A stretch of DNA of 64,000 nucleotides from Agaribacterium sp. ZY112. Lineage in GTDB: Bacteria > Pseudomonadota > Gammaproteobacteria > Pseudomonadales > Cellvibrionaceae. Each line of letters opens with the position of its first letter. Positions within the stretch are counted from its first letter, which is position 1. A program made the translations under genes and the position numbers. The notes below the pieces were generated by a model. The model ran no database searches, had not been told where the DNA came from, and saw only the letters and a program-made list of their open reading frames with translations. Of the stretch, positions 47,389 through 58,700 are shown one piece after another. The DNA lies in the NCBI RefSeq assembly GCF_041346925.1, contig NZ_CP166840.1:2661001-2725000 (forward strand). The letters are read 5' to 3'.

Positions 47389-48810
47389 ATGAATGTGTTT
47401 CGAAAGATTACTTTAGTACTGCTTAGTGTGAGCCTGTTTGCTTCGTACGCAAGTACCCAGGCTAAGTCAGTAGATAACAGTGCAACAGATACCGGCAAAG
47501 CGGGTGATAGCTTCCCCGATGTTATTTCTCACCCGAAGCAGGGTGCACCGGTGAGCATCGCTAATATTTTTCCTGAACATGGCTTAACAGACCCGCACGC
47601 AATGATAGTCGGCGATAGGCTATATGTAGGCATGGGCCACGATCAAAGTTGGGATGTGGAATTTGATTGGACGATGGATAGGTGGGAAATCTGGTCTACA
47701 GATGATCTGCTAAATTGGCGTAAAGAAACGACGATAGAACCGAATGACACCTATTTTGGTCCAGAGGCAAACTGCTGGGCTGGTGACTTTGCGCAAAAAG
47801 ATGGCAAGTTTTATTGGTATTTCTCTAATCGTAATTTTGATACCGGCGTCATGGTCGCCGATCAGCCCTCGGGCCCGTATAAAGATGCCTTAGGTAAACC
47901 TCTGTTACCACACGATCTTGCGCCAACCCATTCCTACGACCCTGATGTATTTGAGGAGAACGGTGTTTATTCCATTATTTGGGGTGCTGGTGGCTATTAT
48001 ATGGCGAGACTTGCTGATGACATGTTATCGCTAGCTAGCGAACCAAAGGCGATTGTTATAACTAACCCAGATGGCAGCATTAGGCCGACGGATGACAAAC
48101 CGACACTGTTTAAACGTAACGAGCATTATTACCTTGTTTGGGGTGCGGATTACGCAATGAGTGATAAATTAGAAGGCCCTTATCAGTACAAAGGTAAATT
48201 TTATGCGGGCGGTCATGGCAGTATTTTTAATTGGAAAGGCCAGTGGTATGTGATTCACGAGCATCACGACATTAGTATGTTCTATCGTGGTGTCATGCTT
48301 AAACCAATGTATTTCCACAAAGACGGCACTGTGGATTTAAAGAGTGACTTTATTGTTCCTATTGGTGGTGGTCGTTTATGGGATTTTGACAACTCTCGTA
48401 TGGGCTGGCGCTCACCAACTGGTACGGATGTTAGCTGGCAAAAGGACGGCTCTATTGCTGGTGATATAAACGCTAGGGCAATCATTGAAAGTGCGAATTG
48501 GGCTTCTGCCGATCTACCGGGCCGTACATTGACCATAAGTATTAAGAACGAAACGGCTGCGAAACAATTAAAGCTATCGTTTGCCGAGTTTAAAACGGAC
48601 ATTTATCGATTTTGGTCTTACCCCGGAATCAATTGGTTTGAACAAGCATCAACTGTATTGGATGTTAAAGCGAACAGTCAGGACTTTGTAGAATATAAGC
48701 TTAGTTTGGATGATATTGATGATATGCCTGAGCGTTTGAAGCGCTTGCGTATTGAGTTTATTGGTGCTGAAAGCGGTTCGTGGGCTATTGATTCAATTCG
48801 CATCCAATAA
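47389..48810 (+). CDS. GH43-like five-bladed propeller glycoside hydrolase
   Basis: 473 residues with a Sec signal (~1-26). The beta-propeller domain spans ~45-320: the base Asp in GLTDPHAMIVGDRLYVG, the middle Asp in HSYDPDVFEENGVY and the acid Glu in LEGPYQYKGKF follow the GH43/GH117 clan layout, and WSTDDLLNWRKE is a family-type strand. Residues ~335-473 form a separate beta-rich C-terminal domain, perhaps a carbohydrate-binding jelly roll. It does not show the N-terminal helix-turn-helix region I associate with GH117, so I prefer GH43-like. Likely exo-acting on galactan-derived oligosaccharides. Confidence 0.75.
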   Translation: MNVFRKITLVLLSVSLFASYASTQAKSVDNSATDTGKAGDSFPDVISHPKQGAPVSIANIFPEHGLTDPHAMIVGDRLYVGMGHDQSWDVEFDWTMDRWEIWSTDDLLNWRKETTIEPNDTYFGPEANCWAGDFAQKDGKFYWYFSNRNFDTGVMVADQPSGPYKDALGKPLLPHDLAPTHSYDPDVFEENGVYSIIWGAGGYYMARLADDMLSLASEPKAIVITNPDGSIRPTDDKPTLFKRNEHYYLVWGADYAMSDKLEGPYQYKGKFYAGGHGSIFNWKGQWYVIHEHHDISMFYRGVMLKPMYFHKDGTVDLKSDFIVPIGGGRLWDFDNSRMGWRSPTGTDVSWQKDGSIAGDINARAIIESANWASADLPGRTLTISIKNETAAKQLKLSFAEFKTDIYRFWSYPGINWFEQASTVLDVKANSQDFVEYKLSLDDIDDMPERLKRLRIEFIGAESGSWAIDSIRIQ

Positions 48811-48863
48811 CAAGACCTGTGTTGATGCTCAAAGCAGGTATACAGCTGCCTAGCGTTAATTTA

Positions 48864-49112
48864 ATGAAGGTGATTTTATCTTATATTTTATTGGCGCTAG
48901 CAGTAGGTCTTAGTACTGGTGCTTGCAATGCTACTAGTGAAAGTGTCAGTGAAAGTAATAGTACTAGCACTGAGAGCACGCAGCTGCGTAAAGTCGAAGC
49001 CGCTCAATTTTCAAAAGCTGGTTTTTATGAGTTAACGGACAGTCCTCCTAGACCTGACTATTTTGTTTTAAATAAAGGTGTTGCCTATTTTGATAAGTGC
49101 CTATTTTTTTAA
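48864..49112 (+). pseudogene. Truncated lipoprotein, probable N-terminal remnant of a larger secreted protein
   Basis: 82 residues from the ATG at 48864. A lipoprotein signal ends in LSTGAC, a Ser/Thr-rich spacer follows, then KVEAAQFSKAGFYELTDSPP and a Tyr/Phe-rich end cut by a stop. The last part reads like the first strand of a large sugar-active enzyme. No continuation was found in other frames downstream. An ORF start at 48819 exists but lacks a signal and ribosome binding site. It may instead be a genuine small lipoprotein. Confidence 0.4.
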
Positions 49113-49906
49113 TGAATACAAAAGGTTGTTTTCATGCTTCACAAAGATAAAGTCTATGTAATCACAGATAGGTATGATTTGTGAGGGGGCTAAGGGAATC
49201 TTAAGCGGGGTCTGTCAATAAACTCTTAGGGCGTCACTATCATAAAGTGATTTTATGCGTCATTGGGGGAAAGGTTTGGATCTATTGGGGGGGGTTAGTA
49301 ATTGACGAATTCATCAAGGAGAGCTTTATAAGTTCGGATACCCATAAAGCGTTGCTTGGTGGGGTTTTTTAATTGAGTGGTGTTTAACTTAATTAAAATT
49401 TTATGGCGTGATTTTGTTATCTTGTTTTACATGAAATCCCTTCGGTCTGTTCTGTCTTTGGGCTATCTTTTTCTCTGTAATTTCTTGTGGGATTTGATGG
49501 TTTTCTTTTGTTTTTTTTCTGTTTTTTCTGGGTTATGCGTTTGTTTTTTTTTGGTTTCGTTTTTGTGGAAGTTATTTGGTTTTTTTATTAAATAAATTAA
49601 TTGTTTGTCGTGTGGGTATAAATCCATATTGAGTGTTAATTTTGATTTTACTAGGATAACTGGATCACATCGTGGTAAGGGATGTTAATAATTTGTTGTT
49701 TTATATATTAATTATGATTCTAATGTGATGGGTTGTGTCATTCATGGTCCTTTTGTTTTGTTTAATTTAATTACCTCCTTTTCTTGTTCTTATAAGCTGT
49801 ATTTGTCTTGTATATAGAGGGGTGAGGTCAAATTTGAGACTGATTTGGGTTATTGATTTCTGTCGCCGTTTAGCCCATAGGTATATTGCTTTAAAGGCGT
49901 AATTTT
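49113..49906. other. AT-rich intergenic region with T-rich tract
   Basis: 794 bp without a supported gene. ~49480-49595 is a strongly T-rich strand asymmetry region, which gives a 72-codon hydrophobic open frame that I regard as composition noise. No terminator, RNA gene or recognisable remnant is visible. Confidence 0.5.
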
Positions 49907-52900
49907 ATGTATATAAATATAATAAGTACTTCCCAAGTTAGTTTGTCTTTTCTAAATAAAACATTCTTGTTGGTTGTTTTCTCACTGCTTCTTAGTTGTT
50001 TTCCTATTTTTGTTTCTGCTCAAATGGGGCATGAGCATCATGCCGTGCTCAACTTAGTAAAAGCGGAAGATGCAACTCACGTCGCTAGTGCCTCGGGTAA
50101 GTGGTTTGATAAAACCATATGGCAAAGTGGGCGCGTTCCTAGCCGCTCAGCCAAAGTTCACATACCTAAAGGCATTTCTGTCACATATCAAGGGGCGAGC
50201 TCGGAGCGTTTGTCAACGATACGTGTAGATGGCGCTCTTACCTTTGCTTATTGGCGTAATACCAAGTTGGTGGTCGACACCATTGTTGTTACTGGTAGTG
50301 GTAACTTAACAATCGGAAACAAGAAAAATCCGATTAAAGAAGGTTTCAAAGCAGATATTCTTTTTGCTGATAATGGCAATATTAATCCTAACTGGGATAC
50401 CGAGCTGGTCTCGCGGGGTTTGATTAGTATGGGCACCGTGGATATTCACGGGGCTAAAAAAGATAGCTTTTTAAAAGTGGCAAAAGACCCGATGGCGGGT
50501 AGCCGAACGTTAGTTTTTTCTAAAGCACCAGTTGGTTGGAAGGTAGGTGATAAGTTAGTCGTTACAGGAACGCACAAACAGGGTTTTGATGGGCGCGAAA
50601 AATGGATTCTTAACCCAGATAAACATTGGCGGGGAACAGAGGACGAAGTTGTTACTATTTCGTCAATTAATGGTAAAAGGGTAACGATTAAGCAGGCTCT
50701 AAAATATAACCATGACACGCCTGCCTCGGACTTAAAGGCTTACGTTGCTAACCTTACGAGGAATGTGACCTTTGCTAATGAGGGGGGCGCTAAGTTACCT
50801 TCTCATCAGCGTGGCCATTTAATGTTTATGCGTAATACGGTCGATGTTCGTTATGCAGCGATGGATGAATTAGGTCGCACAGATAAGAGCTTTAAATCTG
50901 CAGGTGCTTCTACGTTTTCCCCAATAAAGTACAACAGTAACGTACAGGGGCGCTATGCCATTCATTTACATCGTATAGGCGCTAAGACTCGTGAAAACCC
51001 CGTGCAACTTATAGGCAATGCGGTGAATGGCACTCCCGGCTGGGGCATGGTGCAACACTCATCAAATGCAAATTTTGTTGATAATGTTGTTTATAACGCT
51101 TTTGGTGCTGCTTTTGTTGCTGAGAGTGGTGATGATATTGGTAATTGGTTACGCAATATCGCGATTAAAGCACAGGGGCGAAATTGGGGGGTTGTTGCCG
51201 CACAGGACACGGTAAGTCAAAGAGATGCAGGGCGAGGTGGTGATGGATTCTGGTTTAGCAGCCGAATGGTTGAGGCCTCCGAAAATGTCGCTGCGAATAC
51301 CACCCACGGTTATAGCTATATCAGCCGCAATGGTGTTCAGGCCGATAATGAGTCAGTCAGTATCCCTGTCACAGCACTGGATCAACCGGAGATCATGCGC
51401 GGTGGAAGTTGGACTCACCCTACAACCCCTGTATTAACTGAGTTTCGCGATAATGAAGCTTTTGGTAATCAGGTAGGTTTTCAGGTCGTTCGTTCTAACC
51501 CTGGGCAAAATCATGATTTACGTAGCATGATGACTCGTTTTACCGCTTGGGAGGTATTCCGGGGGGTAACAGCTCGTTATTCGCCGCATTACACAATGAT
51601 TGACCTACGGGTAATTGGTACAGATACACCTCACTCTTTAGGAAGTAATAACCCGGGGGGCATAGTATTTGAACGAAAATCATTTGATTGGGTTATTAAT
51701 GGAGCAAGTATTGAAAACATGCCTGTTGGTGTAGATACCTATGGGCACGATGAGGGGCGAGCCAGTGATAACCGAGTGGGTATCGAATTTATAGATATGC
51801 AGTTTCACAATGTAGAGCAAGATTACAAGGGGACGACTAAAGCAGGCCATCGTTATTATGATTCAGCGGAACTAGTAGAGGATCGTTTAGCGGTAAGTTA
51901 CGAGCCTATTCCCGCAATAAAACTTAATGCTAATGTGCATCTTAACTGGTTGAAAATTGATTCCATTGGGGTTGTAGGTCGTACCTGGGAATTTGATCAC
52001 CCTTTACTAAACTGGAAGCACGCTACAGGTAACCTTTTAATTAAAGAAGGTTACTATCGCTTTAATAACGGCAAACCTTTTGTGCTTGTTGATGATTTGG
52101 TCGCTGATCGTGCTACCGGAGAAGTACAAAAACTACTTATACCCGTTCCTCTTGATTTTACTAAGGCTCAATTAAGTAAATACAAAGACAATGGGAAATT
52201 AAGTTTTTCAGCGCCTGCCCCCATCGCTAATTCTGATCGTTTTCGTATTGCTATTAATACAGCCAAGACTTTAGATGTTATCGCTAACGATGAAGACCCT
52301 GATGGTGGGAGGATTTGGCTGGATGGAATCCTCCAGCCAACTCATGGAGAACTTTATTTGCTCGAGGGTAAAGTGCGCTATGAACCTGATTTAGATTACA
52401 GTGGTGATGATGCTTTTAGTTATTGGATTCGTGATGAAGAAGGTAATATTACCCGTGGCGAAGTATCTGTTCGGGTTGGTGGTGGAGCCATCGCTCAAGC
52501 TCGTGAAATTAACTGGGCTGACCCAGGCGACTTTACAACGGTACTTAAGAAAAATATTCAGCCGATCGCGATACAAAATAGAGAAATCATTAAAAAAGGT
52601 CAACGTTCTGTTAAAGCGAACCCGCTGGCGAATGATCATGATGCCAATGGTGATGATCTGTTCCTGACCGCGGTATATCGTAGTTCTGGTAATGCTTCTA
52701 TTGATATGCGCCTTGATGCCAACGGACTTGCAACAGCGACAACGGATAATGTTAATGCCACAGGTGGTGCGTTTTTCTTTTATACCATTAATGATGGTGC
52801 AAAGGAGGGTGGTGATGACGATGGTCTATTTTATATCTTTATGGGTGAAAACAATGCTAAGACGGCTAAAGGTGAAGCCGGTTTTGGACCAAATCTGGTT

Positions 52901-54316
52901 AAAACAGCCGCTTCTTATGTCCCTTTCTTAATTAAGCATAAATCTGGGCCTTTGCAGCACTTATATACCTATTCCGAAAGTGATCTATCTCGCATAGAAG
53001 TAAGTAGTGATGATTATGATATTGGCTCAGTAAGGTATTATTTGGATGGCAAACAGGTTCGTTTAGAGAATGAAGCGCCTTTTAGTTTAAATAATAAGAA
53101 TCTCGGTTCAGGTGAGCATTTATTACGTGTTGTCGCAACGAGTAAAAAAAATGGCGAAGGACACTTGTTATTTGATTCTAGAACTAAGTTTACGGTTTCT
53201 GCCGATACTTCGTCCGGCTCACCGAGTTCAGGGTCAACGGTACACATGAAAAAGCGCAATGCTACTGGCTATGCAATTGATGGCGGGAATGGTGGTGCGA
53301 ATGCTCAAAATGTGTATTTGTGGACTGCGAATTCAAATAATAAAAATCAAAGCTGGATTGAGATCAATCGTGGTGGGGGGTATTTTTCCTATCAAAAATT
53401 AAATACCAATTATTGCCTTGATGGAAACAGCGGCGGAGCAAATGGGCAAAATGTTTATCTTTGGACTTGCCGTGATGGTAACCACAATCAACACTGGAAA
53501 AAAGTCAGTGTTGCTTCCAATAGTTACCGTTTAGAGAAACGTAATGCCCCAGGATTTTCAATTGATGGTGGTAATGGCGGAGCCCAGAGACAAAATCTAT
53601 ATTTATGGGCGAGCAATAATAACAACAAAAATCAGCATTGGATCTTTGATTCTAGTGCCAACGAAAAAGCGCTTACTTATCTTTTGCAAGAGGATGACAG
53701 CATTTGGGCTTGGAATGGATCCGCGGCGTTTGAGCGTTTTGGCCCAAATCAAGGAAAGCTAGTTCGTATTGATGTTGGTGACGATGCTATGCCTTGGGGG
53801 ATAAACAGTTATGGCAATATTTTTTCCTGGGATGGTAACAATTGGCAGCGCAGGGGCGATAACGGCCAAGACATTGGTGTTGGTGGCGGACAGGTTTACC
53901 TTACTAAAAATGATGACAGTATCTGGCGCTGGAATGGCAAGGCATTTGAACGCTTTGGTTCTGAAAGTGGCCGTTTGGCACGTTTAGATGTTGGTGAGGA
54001 CGGTATTGCATGGGGTATAAATGATGCTGGTGGTGTCTATTCTTGGGGCGGTAGTGGCTGGTTGAAGCGAGGCAGTGGTGCACAAGATATAGCTAGTGGT
54101 GGCGGTGCCGTATTCCTGACTAAAACAGATGGTACCATTTGGCGTTGGAGCGGCAGCCGTTTTGAGCGCTTTGGGCCTGACAAGAGCCGCTTATCACGAA
54201 TCGATGTAGGCTCTGATGGTGTGCCATGGGGAATCAATGCGGCCGGTGATGTATATCGTTGGAATGGCAATGCCTGGTCTGCAGTCGCTAAAAATGGTCA
54301 AGACCTCGGTCGATAA
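49907..54316 (+). CDS. Giant secreted G8 / beta-helix / Ig-like / ricin / tectonin protein
   Basis: 1469 residues with a Sec signal (~1-38, ending FVSAQ). Order: G8-like domain (~55-190, SASGKWFDKTIWQSGRVP then KVHIPKGISVTYQG), a long right-handed beta-helix (~190-720) of the kind that follows G8 in CEMIP/TMEM2 proteins, cadherin-like repeats with VIANDEDPDGG (~780-860) and a second similar repeat (~895-985), an Ig-like domain (~1005-1100), a ricin-type beta-trefoil (~1113-1248, three NVYLW/NQHW subrepeats), and a C-terminal tectonin-type propeller (~1253-1469, three ~72-residue double blades with DDSIWRWNGKAFERFG). The lectin tail suggests binding to complex glycans. The beta-helix may be a polysaccharide-degrading or binding domain; the substrate is unknown. 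Confidence 0.78.
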   Translation: MYINIISTSQVSLSFLNKTFLLVVFSLLLSCFPIFVSAQMGHEHHAVLNLVKAEDATHVASASGKWFDKTIWQSGRVPSRSAKVHIPKGISVTYQGASSERLSTIRVDGALTFAYWRNTKLVVDTIVVTGSGNLTIGNKKNPIKEGFKADILFADNGNINPNWDTELVSRGLISMGTVDIHGAKKDSFLKVAKDPMAGSRTLVFSKAPVGWKVGDKLVVTGTHKQGFDGREKWILNPDKHWRGTEDEVVTISSINGKRVTIKQALKYNHDTPASDLKAYVANLTRNVTFANEGGAKLPSHQRGHLMFMRNTVDVRYAAMDELGRTDKSFKSAGASTFSPIKYNSNVQGRYAIHLHRIGAKTRENPVQLIGNAVNGTPGWGMVQHSSNANFVDNVVYNAFGAAFVAESGDDIGNWLRNIAIKAQGRNWGVVAAQDTVSQRDAGRGGDGFWFSSRMVEASENVAANTTHGYSYISRNGVQADNESVSIPVTALDQPEIMRGGSWTHPTTPVLTEFRDNEAFGNQVGFQVVRSNPGQNHDLRSMMTRFTAWEVFRGVTARYSPHYTMIDLRVIGTDTPHSLGSNNPGGIVFERKSFDWVINGASIENMPVGVDTYGHDEGRASDNRVGIEFIDMQFHNVEQDYKGTTKAGHRYYDSAELVEDRLAVSYEPIPAIKLNANVHLNWLKIDSIGVVGRTWEFDHPLLNWKHATGNLLIKEGYYRFNNGKPFVLVDDLVADRATGEVQKLLIPVPLDFTKAQLSKYKDNGKLSFSAPAPIANSDRFRIAINTAKTLDVIANDEDPDGGRIWLDGILQPTHGELYLLEGKVRYEPDLDYSGDDAFSYWIRDEEGNITRGEVSVRVGGGAIAQAREINWADPGDFTTVLKKNIQPIAIQNREIIKKGQRSVKANPLANDHDANGDDLFLTAVYRSSGNASIDMRLDANGLATATTDNVNATGGAFFFYTINDGAKEGGDDDGLFYIFMGENNAKTAKGEAGFGPNLVKTAASYVPFLIKHKSGPLQHLYTYSESDLSRIEVSSDDYDIGSVRYYLDGKQVRLENEAPFSLNNKNLGSGEHLLRVVATSKKNGEGHLLFDSRTKFTVSADTSSGSPSSGSTVHMKKRNATGYAIDGGNGGANAQNVYLWTANSNNKNQSWIEINRGGGYFSYQKLNTNYCLDGNSGGANGQNVYLWTCRDGNHNQHWKKVSVASNSYRLEKRNAPGFSIDGGNGGAQRQNLYLWASNNNNKNQHWIFDSSANEKALTYLLQEDDSIWAWNGSAAFERFGPNQGKLVRIDVGDDAMPWGINSYGNIFSWDGNNWQRRGDNGQDIGVGGGQVYLTKNDDSIWRWNGKAFERFGSESGRLARLDVGEDGIAWGINDAGGVYSWGGSGWLKRGSGAQDIASGGGAVFLTKTDGTIWRWSGSRFERFGPDKSRLSRIDVGSDGVPWGINAAGDVYRWNGNAWSAVAKNGQDLGR

Positions 54317-55797
54317 CCCCTGAAAGACTATAAAGGCAGTTAGTCTAAATACTATTGTTTCCATTTGATTTGACAGTTAAGAAAACTTCTTAACTAACTT
54401 GGTTGCAAATGGTGAGGGTTACACTGTCTTTTTTAGAATGTTTTGTAATGACATAAAAGCAGGGTAACTTGCTCGATTTCTAATGGTTGGTAATCTTTTT
54501 CACGATAATCATCAGTTTAGGGGCGAATGCATTATGCTTAAGGTAAGTTTGCAGTCGCCCCTGAGCCTTGTTTGTTGATAGCTGTAATATCGAATCTACT
54601 GCGGCGATAAACGAGTTTTATAATCAAATTATAAGGCCCTTTTAGGTGAGAATAATTATTTAGTGGCTTTTGTTAAGTACACTGAGTCTCCGTAGAATAA
54701 TGTTTCCTGTAAGTTTCTTTATCTGGTCATGGTCGATATTATTTCTTAAGTTTCAACAGTTGCTCGTAAATGTCGAACGGGTGTCGATTTTTAGGGATGT
54801 TCGTGAAAACAATCTGTACCTATTTTTCAAAGTCTACCATCGGCTCAAGTGAGCTTGGTTTGAAAGCCTTAGTCACCGATAGGCCTCTGCTGTAACTGAG
54901 CTTACGCAATTTTCTGATAAATAATGCTGTAGCCGGAATCAAATGTACTTTGTTTTCTCAGCCCTTACTGTTTAGTGCTTACCTATCTGCGAATGTCCCC
55001 TGTGTAATCATCTCACTGCCTAGCTATTTAATGGGCGGCTATGACTCAAGTGAGACGAGTTTCTTATGGCGTTAGTGTGATGCTTTGCTGTTAATACATC
55101 GGATTACTATGGTTGCATGTGTTTAATGCTGGTCTTATTTAAAGGAGAAAACTCGCTTCTTGTTTTGGTTTTTTGGGCTGATAAGAAGAAAAAAGTAAGT
55201 TGATATATGACGATTTTCTTCATGCTTTACGGTTAATTCGATGCCGTACTTTAGTTATTGTTGTTTTAATCTTTGCTGTTTGGGTCTTTATCTTGGGCTC
55301 ATTTCTTTTAAGAACTGTTTCTCTTTTTGGGGTTTTGTTTTTTTGTAACTTTATGATTTTAAAGTAAAAGTCGTATTTTGAAGTTGTGCAGTCAGTTTTT
55401 TGAAGGCCGTGTTTATGATGCCTGCCTATGCTCCTCCCATAATAATTAAGAGCAAAGTCTATTTTGGATCGCATTTGTATATGCGTCTTGATTAAGTCCG
55501 TATTGGTTATGGGCAATGCTCAGTGTTTTCAATTTGTAAGTGTTAGTACTACACACTTATTAAGTTAGTAATAAAGTGTCAGGTTGTTTGTTGCGTTTCG
55601 TAAGGCTTAAAAACAATCCTGCTGTTTTATAAAGAGATTTATTAATTCCTGTACGGCTGTCCATTCATTTTATTTGGATTTAGTGCTTAAGTATGAAAGG
55701 CGCCCTTGTGCGTTTGTCGTAATAAATAATAACAATAAGTCGTAGATGTCGGGTGAGCACGCGTTCAAATCTGAATAAGCACCTTGAGGTTAAAACA
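54317..55797. other. Long non-coding AT-rich region before the GH86 gene
   Basis: 1.48 kb with no supported gene. The open frames (e.g. minus-strand 55220-55516) are Lys-rich and lack ribosome binding sites. Visible elements: an AT-rich inverted repeat TTATAAT-CAA-ATTATAA at 54618-54634, and two TTGAAG hexamers at 55378 and 55400, 22 bp apart (two helical turns). The GH86 promoter must be in the right-hand part. Confidence 0.5.
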
Positions 55798-58700
55798 ATG
55801 AAAAAAATTAACAGGCTGGCAGCGTTAGTGAGCGCTGCGGCGGTAGGGGGAGTGGCGATGTCGTCTGCTACCGCCAATACTGTTCAGGTCGACATTAATC
55901 TAGATATGAAACACGAGGTTCGAGGTGAGTCGAACTTTGATCGAGAGAAACACATCACCGTACATGCCAATTTGAGTGAGCCAGATTGGAACGGTGAAGC
56001 ATCGGCTATGAATTACTTATTGAATGACCTTGACGTGTACCTTGGTCGTGATAATGGTCAGGCTTCCTGGATAACACGCTCTGTACCTCAGGATTTAGAG
56101 AACCCAAATCAAATGGACATGGCTGAAGCCGAGCCATTTGGTACATGGTACAAAGAAGAGCTTTATGACAATCTTGATGCGGATAAACGCTCCTATGAGT
56201 CGCGCATTGGCGAGATGATCATGGGCGGCAACCCACATGCCGTGATGCCAAGTTATTGTTTTTATGAAACTGAGTGCTTATTTGGTGATGACGCCAATGG
56301 CAAGTTCATATTGCAGGATCATGCGGTAGCCGCTGAATGGATCGGTCGTTACCTTGATAATTTCTTTCGTAAACCTGGCGAGACGAGCGGTCCTATCCTT
56401 CCTAAATATTGGGAAGTGGTTAATGAACCTGATATGGAAATGAATAACGAAGGTCATTTTCCTTTTATGGTCAACTCGTGGGAAAACCTATTTGAGTATC
56501 ACTCTTTGGTGGCTAAAGAAATACGCAACCGCTTGGGTGAAGATGCGCCATTAGTTGGTGGTATGACTTGGGGCCTGCATGATTTGGGCGGCGGTGACTT
56601 TTGGCGTCGCGCGACGGATCCAGATTGGTTCCATCGTTACGTAGGGACAAGTGAAGGTGACGAAGCATATAAAGCTATGGTTCATAGCTGGATTGATTCG
56701 TCTAAGTACTGGAGCTGGAACAGCGATATCTGGGGTGATTTTGCCCTGTGGGATATTGTCTGGAAGGGTTTTATGGATGCGGCAGGTGCCGATATGGATT
56801 TCTATTCAATCCATTTATATGATTGGGTAGCAGCGGGAACTGAAGATCCTTTTACCTCACCGACTAACGCTCCTATTGCTTATCGATATGGTGGTCCAAC
56901 AGAAGCCGTATTTGAGATGGTTGAATGGTATCAGCAACATAAATTTGGTGAGCCTAAACCTTGGGTCGTTTCTGAGTACGGAGCTATTGTATCCAATGAA
57001 CGCTTTGGTATGGATTACACCTTTGGTGACTGGAAGCATGTTGAAACATTTAACCGCATGTTTTTACAAATTCTAAAGCGCCCAGACATGGTTGAAAAAT
57101 CTATGCCATTTGCGCCGGTTAAAGCAACATGGGGTTATACCGCAGATGCAGATGGAAACCCTCTGCGCTATGAGCCTTCGCTGATGCAAACAGACGATGT
57201 GGATTACATGTCTTCTGAAGCCGAATGGTACTTCTCAGATAAAATCCAGTGGTATGAACTGTGGTCTGATGTAAAGGGTACTCGTATTGATACCGCCTCG
57301 ACGGATCCTGATATTCAGGTTGATGCTTATGTTGATGGTAATCATGCCTACCTTATTTTAAACAACATGGAGTGGGAAACCTCTACCGTTGATTTAAATA
57401 CCTTTGGCTTGAACGGTAACAGCATTAAAGGCGTCAGTATGAAGCACTCGTACTTAGGACGAGGTTTAAGTGCGACAGAACCTGGTCGAGGTGTTATGGC
57501 TGAAGCGCAACTAGCATCACTGCCTGAAACACTAACAATTCCTGCTGGTTCAACCATTATTATCGATGTTGAATACAATAACCCTGTTGTGATCAATCAG
57601 CTTAATAATGAACGTAAATATTACGGTGAGAGTTTAAGTGGTGCCGGAACAGAAGACGGTGCAGTTCATCGCACAGGTCAAATGAGTGGCCCGATTACCG
57701 CACATGTAAATGGTGTGGATATTCCAGAAGAAGGTGAAGCGGTTGTACGTGTAACAGGTCGTTTTGTTGGTACTGCGATGGTTATTCATGGTCACTTCCA
57801 CGAATTTACTATTAATGGCCACGAGATCCTTCCTGAGGTTGAAGTGCGTGAAATCGACGGCGAAGAAAAAAGTGTGTTTGATTTTATCGGAATGGATTAT
57901 GCCAATACCCACCACAGCTACTTAAGAACCTTTGATATTCCGGTGCCGATTGAATACTTGAAAACCAATAACGAAATTACGGTGGGTGTTCAGCAAGGTG
58001 GCATTTACGCAAACGTAAATATTGTTGTTTGGGAGGCTAGCCGTGATCTAGCGCGTACTAGCGAAGCTAAATGTGATCCATGTGTGGATGTGAATAGCGT
58101 TAGCCTACCTTCTACTGGTGTAACGGTCGGTGAGCAATATTCGATTGCCCTTAACCCTGTTGTATTGCCAGAAAATGCTTCAGATAAAACCATGACGTGG
58201 ACCAGTTCTGACCTAACGGTGGCGGCGGTGGATCCTCACGGTATTGTCACCGGTGTTGGTGCTGGTACAGCGACTATCACAGGCCAGACAAATAATGGCG
58301 GGAAAACGGTAGAAGCGCGTGTCAGCGTGACTAAAGTAGCTCCACGTGCAGTGCGTCTTATACCTGGGTCGTCTGAAATGTTTGTGCGAGGTAGTTTACA
58401 GTTGAGTGCCGATGTTCAACCGTTTAAGGCTAGTAATAAAGCGGTCACTTGGGCCTCACTTAATCATGCTGTTGCTACAGTGGATGCTGCAGGTTTAGTT
58501 ACTGCTCATGCTCCTGGGCAAGTGACGATTACAGCTACAACAGCTGAAGGTAATAAAGTTGGCAATGCCACTATTGATGTTGTGACTGTAGCAGTTGAAG
58601 ATATGGTTATTGCACCTGAGTTTGCCATTGTTCCGATGACGGAAAACTTCCAGCTCGATGCAATTATTTCTCCATCAAATGCCAGTAATATCAAAGTGGA

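Noticed and set aside
47389..48810. GH117 neoagarooligosaccharide hydrolase
   Set aside because: Attractive in context, but the N-terminal region expected of GH117 is not seen and the Glu in LEGPYQ fits the general GH43 layout better. Kept as GH43-like; a CAZy HMM search would decide.
49377..49595. Small hydrophobic protein of 72 residues
   Set aside because: It arises from a T-rich tract (Phe/Leu/Val codons), has no ribosome binding site and no recognisable sequence.
55220..55516. Minus-strand 98-codon open frame in the gap before GH86
   Set aside because: Lys/Thr-rich, no ribosome binding site, no similarity to anything I know; expected by chance in AT-rich DNA.
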